Source of the DNA: a bacterium
Lineage (GTDB): Bacteria; Ratteibacteria; UBA8468; B48-G9; JAFGKM01
Direction of reading: 5' to 3'
Assembly: GCA_029548585.1 (NCBI GenBank)
Contig: JAKPNC010000237.1
Location: forward strand, 1-5,122
Length of the DNA: 5,122 nt
Shown piece after piece: positions 1 to 5,122 of this stretch. Position 1 is the stretch's first letter. Each line of letters begins with the position of its first letter. The position numbers and the translations under genes were made by a program. The notes under the pieces are model-generated. The model worked only from the letters and a program-made list of their open reading frames with translations, made no database searches and had not been told where the DNA came from.

Positions 1-1862
1 CGGACCCATCCTTCATTGGGCCAGCGGGCAAGCTGCATGATCCTGCCGTTGTATATCAATTCCATTGCGGCAGGGCTGCTGTCTCCGTACCCCCTGTTAA
101 CGAGCTTCCCGTAATCGGTTATTCCGGCTTCCCTGAGGTCAGAAACATATATCCTTCCCCTGGATTCTTCGGGAAGCATTGCCAGCACAGATTGGTCAGA
201 CAGCGGCTTGAAATTGGTTATCCTCACTCCGCTTGCAATGCGGGCTTCTTCTCCGGGATATCCCCTGTAAACCACGGGAGAATCCCCGCTTCCCGAATCA
301 TTCTTTGTAAAAGAAAGCGGGGAAGAAAGAAAGTATATGCCCCCTCGCAGGTATATCGTTACGCTTTCCGTCCCTTTCAGCTTTCTTGCCTCTTCCTGCG
401 CCCTCTGTATGGTGGCAAAAGGTTTCTCTTTCGTGCCCTCGTTTTTATCGCTGCCTTGGGGAGACACGTATATTGACTCTTTTGGGCTGTTCACCCATTC
501 GAAGAGTTTTTCCTGGCTGTTTTTTTCAGCAGCGCCTTCTGCAAGCCCTTCTATGGCTTCCAGCCTTTCCCTGATGTCCAGGCGGTTTACGTCGCTGGGG
601 AAATCCAGTGATTCTTCCTCTTTCAATAAGCTTTCGTATGCCTCCCTTGCAACGGAATACTTGCGTTCTTGCCTGTAGGTGTCGGCTATGGACATATCTG
701 CTCTGAAGGCGTGCCTGCCGGTTCTTCCCTTTACCTTTTTTACCTGCTGGTAAAGTTTTCTTGCTCCCGGGTAATCTTTCTCTTCAAGGCATACCCCGGC
801 CTGCCTGAACAAAGCATCAACAATGTAATAAGCTTTTATATCCGGAATTGCGAGAATTTCTCCGTATATCTTGTGCGCACTCTTATAATCTTTCTGCTTT
901 TTATAACTCTCTGCCATATTGAAAAGCGCAAGATATATGCCTTCATCAGGAATGTTTTTCAGTTTTTCGTATTCGGCGCGCGCATTTTTGTAATCCCCCT
1001 TTTTTAAAAAAACGTCCGCATTTTTAAAAATATCCTCTTTGGAGATCCCGGCGGGCCCCCTGCCCAATTGAGATATCTCTTCATCGCTCAGCGCCCTGTT
1101 GTATATAACCACCTCGTCTATATCCAGCTTGAGCGCGCCCATACCCATGCCTGCAAAACCCAATTTGAAAATATTCTTATTGTCAGGAGGGATATAATCT
1201 TTTCCATACTCATTCTTTCCAACAAGCTGGCCGTTGTGAAAGAGCTTCATCTCTTTCCCGTTCCATGTAATGGCAATATGCTGCCATGTATCGTCTTCCA
1301 TGGGAGTATTGGCTGCAACGTTGGCGCCTGCCCTGTCGCTTCCTTCTGCTGCACCTATGGAAAAGGTTGTTCCCGACACGGGGTCGTAGGATGAAATCAG
1401 CCGCCATCCTCTTCTATATCCCTCAACAGAGATGATATGTCCCCTTCTTATGCTTACTTTCGGAGGCGGTTCGCTTCCCTGTCCATGCCTCCGGAACCAT
1501 ACCTCCGCAGAAAATTGCTTGTTTTCAATATTTAAAGATGGTCCCTGGTAATAACCCCTGTCCAGCCTGACAGCTTTCTTTTCTTTCCACCTGCCTTCAA
1601 CTACCTGCAGGTCGTCATATACCATTTTTGTTGCTTTGTCGGTGTAGGGAATGAATGCGAGGTTGGCTCCGTTGGTACCGAGGTCTTTGACTGTGCTCTT
1701 GCTGTTTTCAACATCCTCGAAGGTATAGTACCTTGCAACGGATGGGTCCTTTTTCAACAAGTCCCTTCTTTCAGTCCACTGCCGGTACCCTTCGTTTTCT
1801 GCATGCAGGTTTAAGACAACCGACATCAATACCGCAAGAAGAATCCCTGATACTCTTCGCAT
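1..1862 (-). CDS. Exported LamG-TPR-right-handed beta-helix protein, probable polysaccharide-active enzyme (3' end beyond window)
   Basis: This is one uninterrupted frame of 620 codons from ATG at 1862-1860 to the left edge, with no stop reached. Residues 1-21 form a signal peptide: MRR, a hydrophobic stretch, then LHA as a likely cleavage site before ENEG. Residues about 45-265 read as a LamG/concanavalin-like jellyroll, shown by DTWQHIAITWNGKEMKLFHN (191-210) and IDEVVIYNRALSDEEI (248-263). Residues about 274-415 hold four TPR-like helical repeats with the pattern (K/G)DYxxAxxxY, their tyrosines at 291, 326, 364 and 402. From about 462 a beta-helix domain begins: IYVSPQGSDKNEG, PFATIQRAQ, YLRGGIYFL, YRGYPGEEA, then LARWPNEGW near the edge. 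That opening is typical of right-handed beta-helix proteins, including GH141-like and polysaccharide-lyase-like families; the catalytic residues lie outside the window, so the activity is unknown. The start is supported by GGGAGG four bases upstream; the next ATG (codon 13) would destroy the signal peptide. It lies 144 bp downstream of the ceramidase-like gene and may belong to the same operon. Confidence 0.9.
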   Translation of the reverse strand, partial: MRRVSGILLAVLMSVVLNLHAENEGYRQWTERRDLLKKDPSVARYYTFEDVENSKSTVKDLGTNGANLAFIPYTDKATKMVYDDLQVVEGRWKEKKAVRLDRGYYQGPSLNIENKQFSAEVWFRRHGQGSEPPPKVSIRRGHIISVEGYRRGWRLISSYDPVSGTTFSIGAAEGSDRAGANVAANTPMEDDTWQHIAITWNGKEMKLFHNGQLVGKNEYGKDYIPPDNKNIFKLGFAGMGMGALKLDIDEVVIYNRALSDEEISQLGRGPAGISKEDIFKNADVFLKKGDYKNARAEYEKLKNIPDEGIYLALFNMAESYKKQKDYKSAHKIYGEILAIPDIKAYYIVDALFRQAGVCLEEKDYPGARKLYQQVKKVKGRTGRHAFRADMSIADTYRQERKYSVAREAYESLLKEEESLDFPSDVNRLDIRERLEAIEGLAEGAAEKNSQEKLFEWVNSPKESIYVSPQGSDKNEGTKEKPFATIQRAQEEARKLKGTESVTIYLRGGIYFLSSPLSFTKNDSGSGDSPVVYRGYPGEEARIASGVRITNFKPLSDQSVLAMLPEESRGRIYVSDLREAGITDYGKLVNRGYGDSSPAAMELIYNGRIMQLARWPNEGWV

Positions 1863-1866
1863 GGCG

Positions 1867-1872
1867 CCTCCC
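1867..1872 (-). promoter_or_regulatory. Shine-Dalgarno of the LamG/TPR/beta-helix gene
   Basis: GGGAGG reads on the minus strand four bases before the ATG at 1862-1860. It selects this ATG, which keeps the signal peptide, over the internal ATG at codon 13. Confidence 0.75.
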
Positions 1873-1910
1873 TGGTTATCTTATTCAGCAAATCCTATCG
1901 CGTTTTCGTT

Positions 1911-1946
1911 AAACTGGCGGCCGAAGGCTATTTCCCGCCAAGGTTT
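1911..1946 (-). repeat. Imperfect GC-rich inverted repeat, possible mRNA hairpin or weak terminator
   Basis: TGGCGG at 1915-1920 and CCGCCA at 1935-1940 are perfectly complementary, and AAAC at 1911-1914 can extend the stem with GTTT at 1943-1946 across a two-base bulge. The loop is 14 bases and contains a competing short GCC-TTC-GGC hairpin. On the minus strand the stem is followed by only a short T run (GTTT, then AACG). It could therefore be a poor intrinsic terminator, a processing or stabilising hairpin between operon segments, or chance. Confidence 0.3.
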
Positions 1947-2006
1947 CGACGGATAAACTTTAGCCTGCGTTCTCATTTCGTCGCAAGATATTTACGGAAC
2001 CTTATC

Positions 2007-3299
2007 TCAAGCATCCCACATTTCCCAGAGCATCTCTATGGCAGCATCGGTCAGCCTGTCGGCCGCTTCGGGGACCAGGTGGCGGCAGATGAATGGCATC
2101 TCGCCGTATCCGCCTCTTCCCGCCTGGCCCGGGGAAGGAATATACCCCCCTTTCTTTTCGTCGGTCAGTTCCAGGACAAACGTACTGGCTGCGGGAGAAA
2201 ACTTCTTGATTTCCATCCCGAGCGGAGTGAAGATTTCTCCCCGCAAAGCCGCTATCGCCATATCCCCGATGCGCAGGCACTGGACGGGAGCTTTTATCTC
2301 GCGTGGTTCAGGCTTCCACGAATCATATATCTTTATCCATGATTTCTCCATCAGCCCGATATCCGGTTTTTTCCTGAGTTCGTTTATAAATGCGTCGCTT
2401 TCGGGAGTTTTTGTTTCGCGCTGAACGGGTATATGACGAAGACGCCAGTCAACAGGCAGTACTTTTGCCGGAGTAATTGACCTTTCGGCAGCCATGATTG
2501 CCGCTCCTGCGATGCCCCTGCCTATCCGTTCATGGGGCAGTTTCGGCATGCAGTCAACATCCCCGGCTGTTCCCTGCAAGAACAGGCAAGGGACATCAGG
2601 ACCATAGACAGCAGCAATAGTTTTTGCTATGTCTCCGGGCCATTCCGCCCAGATAACTTCGGGGCCGCTGTTTGGATGGCAGGCGAAATTGACAGCGAAT
2701 GCCCTTGTTTTTTTCTCCGTATCCTTTACGCACAGGACCTGAACTGAAGTGTCGAGAGGGGCGGAAAACCCGATCCGTCCGTCCTTTCCGCCGTCCATGG
2801 GCCTGATATCATATACGTCCCTGCCGTTTTTGAGCCTGCATAATTTTGAGATGGAAAAACCTTCCGCATCCGTTTTGCCGTAATATATATCGGCTTCGAA
2901 CATGGAGTTAAAAGCTTCTGTGACGGCCTTTACAAGGTTGTCAGTAAATTCCTTCACATATTTTGGATCGGCTGAGTAGGGCAGTCCTTCAACCGTATCG
3001 AGTACGGGCGAGGTATGGGTATGGGTGGAGGAGATAATGACGGCTCCGGGTGGTATTCCGCACGCTTCCTCTATTTTTCTCTTTGCTTCATTTACAATCT
3101 GCTCAGGAGTCCAGCAGACGTCGCTTGAAACCAGGGCGATGCATTTGCCTCCGCCCTCAATTACCATGGCTTTGGTGTATAGACGGCTTTTGATTTCTTT
3201 TGCGAGCCTTTTGTGAAAATACCCGTCCAGGTCCGAACCGAGGGGCGGGGTAATGTCTACCTGCGCTACGCCCACTCGGCATTTGTTCGATTCTGTCAT
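2007..3299 (-). CDS. Neutral/alkaline ceramidase-superfamily protein, cytoplasmic, noncanonical active site
   Basis: The protein has 430 residues and is complete. The N-terminus VGVAQVDITPPLGSDLDGY (9-27) is the hallmark opening of the neutral/alkaline non-lysosomal ceramidase N-terminal domain (Pfam PF04734). Candidate zinc ligands by position and motif are His93/His95 in STHTHTSP, His208 in FACHPNS, Glu355 in RGEIFTPLG and Tyr386 in GYIPSPGQ. In characterised ceramidases the hexapeptide GDVSPN carries the nucleophilic serine; here the matching stretch (246-251) reads GDVDCM, with Asp in place of Ser. There is no signal peptide, unlike secreted ceramidases, and it is much shorter than full ceramidases, lacking their C-terminal immunoglobulin-like domain. 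A metal-dependent amidase or other hydrolase acting on a small cytoplasmic substrate is plausible, but the substrate is unknown. The start is supported by GGAGG four bases upstream. It begins 21 bp after the aminotransferase stop, so the two are almost certainly co-transcribed. Confidence 0.92.
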   Translation of the reverse strand: MTESNKCRVGVAQVDITPPLGSDLDGYFHKRLAKEIKSRLYTKAMVIEGGGKCIALVSSDVCWTPEQIVNEAKRKIEEACGIPPGAVIISSTHTHTSPVLDTVEGLPYSADPKYVKEFTDNLVKAVTEAFNSMFEADIYYGKTDAEGFSISKLCRLKNGRDVYDIRPMDGGKDGRIGFSAPLDTSVQVLCVKDTEKKTRAFAVNFACHPNSGPEVIWAEWPGDIAKTIAAVYGPDVPCLFLQGTAGDVDCMPKLPHERIGRGIAGAAIMAAERSITPAKVLPVDWRLRHIPVQRETKTPESDAFINELRKKPDIGLMEKSWIKIYDSWKPEPREIKAPVQCLRIGDMAIAALRGEIFTPLGMEIKKFSPAASTFVLELTDEKKGGYIPSPGQAGRGGYGEMPFICRHLVPEAADRLTDAAIEMLWEMWDA

Positions 3300-3303
3300 G
3301 GCT

Positions 3304-3308
3304 CCTCC
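3304..3308 (-). promoter_or_regulatory. Shine-Dalgarno of the ceramidase-like gene
   Basis: GGAGG on the minus strand sits four bases before the ATG at 3299-3297, inside the 21-bp gap after the aminotransferase stop codon (TGA, 3323-3321). The tight spacing leaves no room for a separate promoter or terminator, which supports co-transcription. Confidence 0.75.
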
Positions 3309-3320
3309 AAAGTTATCGCC

Positions 3321-4613
3321 TCAAATGTCCATTTTGTTGATCTTCTCAGGATCAATCTGGTCAAGGTTTCCTAAAACCTTGCAATATGCCTCTGCCAGGA
3401 GCTTTATAGTTTCAGGACCGTTGGGAGCGCGCAGCGGCATGTTTATGCCTATGTGAGTCCGGGAATGCCTGATTGCGTTTGAATATTGTTCGGGAATATA
3501 TTCTACGCCTTCTCCTGCGTTATCCACGCTCCACGGCACACCCAGCCCGTAGGCGTTCTTGTTACGGAAAACGGTCATTTCGGGAAGGATCATCCTCTGC
3601 CATATGGCTGTTCTCATTCCCTCCTTCATGAGGGCTTTGTTGACCGCGTCGCGGAAGACCCCGGGGTCTCCTTTCCATCCTGTTTTATCCATGTCCAGCC
3701 TGACGACATATTCATACCATGTGTGGTTATAGCCTGCAGGTTCAAAAGGCAGTATGATGCCCTTTGAGGCAAGGTGCTTTATCTGCTCGTGAAAGTTCAG
3801 AGCATTCTCTTTCTGGACCTTGAGATGGTAATCAAGTTTTTTCAGCTGCGACCTGCCGAACGCCGCGAGAATATCGTTATTCCTGTACATCCATCCTATC
3901 ATGTGTGCGTGGTAGTCGCGTTTTTCTCCGGGAGCTTTTGTTTCTCCGAATGACCACAACTGCTTGGCTTTCTCGTGTTTTTGCGGGTCATTGGTAACAA
4001 AGAATCCTCCTTCTCCCGAACATAGGGTCTTGTTGTGAGCCATGCTGAAAGCCGCGCAGTCTCCGAACGTTCCGACTTTCCTGTTTTTGAAAAGGGCTCC
4101 GGGAGACTGGCATGCGTCTTCCACCACCATGAGTTTGTGTTTTCTCGCAACCGCCATGAGCTTCTCCATGTCGAGAGCAAGACCGTGGAGATGTACTGCT
4201 ATTATGGCTTTTGTGCGGGGAGTGATGGCGGCTTCTATCTTGTTTACGTCCATGTTGACGGTGTCAAAATCAATGTCCACAAAGACAGGTATGGCGCAGT
4301 GGTGAAGGATGCATGTTGCGCTTGCGGACCACGAATATGCGCTTACAAGCACATGGTCTCCCGCTCCCACTCCGCATCCCACCAGGCTCATGTGAAGGGC
4401 GGCGGTTCCGCTGTTGGTGGTGATGCAGTACTTGTTACCGTTCCACGCCGCGAATTCTTCCTGGAGGGCCATGCATTCGGGTCCGAAGAAATGGTGGTTG
4501 CTTCTCAATGCCGCTAACACCATATCTTCGTCCGTCTTCTCTATAAGCGGCCATGGTTTTACTGCGCCGGCGGGTACTGCAGGTTTTCCTCCGTATATTG
4601 CAAGCTTGCTCAT
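3321..4613 (-). CDS. DegT/DnrJ/EryC1/StrS-family PLP-dependent aminotransferase
   Basis: A complete 430-residue fold-type I aminotransferase. Members of this family transfer an amino group, usually from glutamate or glutamine, to keto-sugars or keto-cyclitols; some are dehydratases. The opening LAIYGGKPAVP is the usual family N-terminus and fixes the start. NSGTAALH (67-74) is the cofactor phosphate-binding segment, VVEDACQS (163-170) carries Asp166, expected to contact the pyridine nitrogen, and FSMAHNKTLCSGEGG (189-203) carries Lys195, the predicted Schiff-base lysine. YRNNDILAAFGRSQLKKLD (243-261) is the family dimer/active-site segment. All key residues are present, so it should be a true aminotransferase rather than a lysine-less dehydratase. 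It is somewhat longer than many family members, with extra sequence around 220-240 and a short polar C-terminal tail. There is no signal peptide, so it is cytoplasmic. The substrate cannot be read from the sequence; the sugar or cyclitol assignment is family knowledge. It precedes the ceramidase-like gene by 21 bp. Confidence 0.95.
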   Translation of the reverse strand: MSKLAIYGGKPAVPAGAVKPWPLIEKTDEDMVLAALRSNHHFFGPECMALQEEFAAWNGNKYCITTNSGTAALHMSLVGCGVGAGDHVLVSAYSWSASATCILHHCAIPVFVDIDFDTVNMDVNKIEAAITPRTKAIIAVHLHGLALDMEKLMAVARKHKLMVVEDACQSPGALFKNRKVGTFGDCAAFSMAHNKTLCSGEGGFFVTNDPQKHEKAKQLWSFGETKAPGEKRDYHAHMIGWMYRNNDILAAFGRSQLKKLDYHLKVQKENALNFHEQIKHLASKGIILPFEPAGYNHTWYEYVVRLDMDKTGWKGDPGVFRDAVNKALMKEGMRTAIWQRMILPEMTVFRNKNAYGLGVPWSVDNAGEGVEYIPEQYSNAIRHSRTHIGINMPLRAPNGPETIKLLAEAYCKVLGNLDQIDPEKINKMDI

Positions 4614-4616
4614 CCT

Positions 4617-4624
4617 CCTCCTTT
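4617..4624 (-). promoter_or_regulatory. Strong Shine-Dalgarno of the aminotransferase gene
   Basis: AAAGGAGG on the minus strand is followed by AGG and then the ATG at 4613-4611. The core is a near-perfect anti-16S match but only three bases from the start, closer than usual. Confidence 0.75.
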
Positions 4625-4646
4625 GAGAAATATCAACTAATTTCTC
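4625..4646 (-). repeat. Small AT-rich hairpin directly upstream of the aminotransferase ribosome binding site
   Basis: GAGAAAT at 4625-4631 and ATTTCTC at 4640-4646 form a perfect seven-base-pair inverted repeat with an eight-base loop. It abuts the AAAGGAGG Shine-Dalgarno and lies inside the 68-bp gap after the upstream gene. No T run follows it on the minus strand, so it is not an intrinsic terminator. A modest effect on mRNA folding or processing is possible, and chance cannot be excluded for so short a stem. Confidence 0.3.
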
Positions 4647-4681
4647 TCTACATGACAGATTACGGAAAGTTTATTCTTTCT

Positions 4682-5122
4682 TTATGGTTTCTCAACATAA
4701 AAAGCAGAATCTCCCATGGCGAAATATGCAGGAAGATTTTCTGTTTTTACCAGTCCTGCATCAATGCTTTCAAAACTCCACAGCCCCGGTATATCCGCAG
4801 GCAGTTCTACCCATCCCTTGAGTTTTAATCCTTCATTAAAAGTTTTTCCGTCAGGCATAAAAACAACTGTTTCCTTTTCAAAGAAAATTTTACTTCCTTT
4901 CGCATTTTCAGGCAAACGGAAAAAAACCTTAACGGGAGGATTCAAAGACGGGGGAGTCCATCCCTCGGGAGCATAAAGTGTTAAAGGAGTATGGAGATTT
5001 GAAAAGATTGTGTATTCTCCCGGCCTGTTCAATACAAGTTCGTAAACGCCTCCGGGAGCGTCCCTGGGGATCTTCACCCTGACTGCGCCGCTGCTCATTT
5101 CAGTTATCGTGTGAAGGTCGTG
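4682..5122 (-). CDS. C-terminal part of a probable extracytoplasmic beta-sandwich protein (5' end beyond window)
   Basis: The frame is open to the right edge and ends at TAA (4684-4682), giving 146 residues. An ATG at 5098-5096 exists, but the eight codons before it (HDLHTITE) are also open and no purine-rich Shine-Dalgarno precedes it, so it is best read as an internal methionine of a longer protein. The visible sequence is rich in short beta strands separated by Gly/Pro turns (GGVYELVLNRPGEYTIF, VKVFFRLPENAKGSKIFF, ETVVFMPDGKTF) and contains no cysteine. The ending, GLWSFESIDAG followed by LPAYFAMGDSAFYVEKP, resembles the last strands of the accessory beta-sandwich that closes many large secreted carbohydrate-related proteins; that likeness is an inference from pattern. 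No catalytic motif is visible and the family is not recognised. The stop lies 68 bp before the aminotransferase start, so shared transcription is possible but less certain than for the next pair. Confidence 0.8.
   Translation of the reverse strand, partial: HDLHTITEMSSGAVRVKIPRDAPGGVYELVLNRPGEYTIFSNLHTPLTLYAPEGWTPPSLNPPVKVFFRLPENAKGSKIFFEKETVVFMPDGKTFNEGLKLKGWVELPADIPGLWSFESIDAGLVKTENLPAYFAMGDSAFYVEKP

Larger units (their letters stand above)
1863..2006. other. 144-bp intergenic region between the ceramidase-like and beta-helix genes
   Basis: This is the only intergenic stretch in the window long enough to hold a promoter or a transcript-processing signal. It contains the inverted repeat at 1911-1946 and the Shine-Dalgarno of the downstream gene. 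I looked for -35/-10 pairs on the minus strand and found no convincing match. No small reading frame with a ribosome binding site was seen. Confidence 0.6.

Noticed and set aside
192..1394. Several plus-strand open frames of about 60-113 codons
   Set aside because: They lie opposite the continuous 620-codon minus-strand frame, whose domains are recognisable; their translations show no family motifs and no convincing ribosome binding sites.
1210..1407. Minus-strand 65-codon frame
   Set aside because: It is a different reading frame inside the LamG-coding part of the exported gene and has a low-complexity, Arg-rich translation.
1863..2006. Possible -35/-10 promoter on the minus strand, such as TTGCGA followed 17 bases later by CTAAAG
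   Set aside because: The -10 match is poor and sigma-factor preferences of the organism are unknown, so no promoter is claimed.
2002..2280. Minus-strand 92-codon frame
   Set aside because: It overlaps the C-terminal part of the ceramidase-like gene in another frame and has no recognisable domain.
3998..4039. Possible loss of aminotransferase activity, as in the lysine-less dehydratases of the DegT family
   Set aside because: Lys195 is present in the expected FS...K...GEGG context.
4035..4517. Plus-strand 160-codon frame, the longest on that strand
   Set aside because: It is antisense to the aminotransferase, whose conserved motifs account for the coding constraint here; the His/Val/Cys-rich translation matches no family.
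2007..4613. Both complete proteins are exactly 430 residues, raising the idea of a duplication
   Set aside because: They belong to unrelated folds and share no sequence; the equal length is coincidence.

Overview
All recognisable genes in this window lie on the minus strand, so transcription runs from position 5122 towards position 1. In transcript order they are: (1) the C-terminal end of a probable secreted beta-sandwich protein, cut by the right edge; (2) a complete DegT/DnrJ/EryC1/StrS-family PLP aminotransferase of 430 residues; (3) a complete protein of the neutral/alkaline non-lysosomal ceramidase superfamily, also 430 residues; (4) the first 620 residues of a large exported protein cut by the left edge, with a signal peptide, a LamG-like domain, TPR-like repeats and the start of a right-handed beta-helix enzyme domain.

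Layout: 4682-5122 is the partial beta-sandwich gene; 4614-4681 is a 68-bp gap with a small AT-rich hairpin and a strong Shine-Dalgarno; 3321-4613 is the aminotransferase; a 20-bp class spacer (21 bp) leads to the ceramidase-like gene at 2007-3299; 1863-2006 is a 144-bp gap with a GC-rich imperfect inverted repeat; 1-1862 is the exported LamG/TPR/beta-helix gene. There are no tRNA, rRNA, CRISPR or transposase features, and no real plus-strand gene.

Organism (inference): moderate GC content, purine-rich Shine-Dalgarno sequences, heavy use of AGG/AGA and ATA codons, and a mix of secreted LamG plus beta-helix proteins, ceramidase-superfamily proteins and DegT aminotransferases suggest a bacterium of the Planctomycetota-Verrucomicrobiota-Lentisphaerota group or a similar uncultured polysaccharide degrader. 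No marker gene is present, so this is weak.

Function (inference): the aminotransferase and ceramidase-like genes are almost certainly co-transcribed, and neither has a signal peptide. Together they suggest cytoplasmic handling of a keto-sugar, amino-sugar or cyclitol, or of an amide-containing molecule derived from one. The flanking genes appear to act outside the cytoplasm on polysaccharide. The ceramidase-like protein lacks the serine nucleophile of true ceramidases, so 'ceramidase' should not be carried over as its activity. I see no convincing evidence of a wholly new system; the most useful observations are the long exported gene, the altered active site and the gene pairing.
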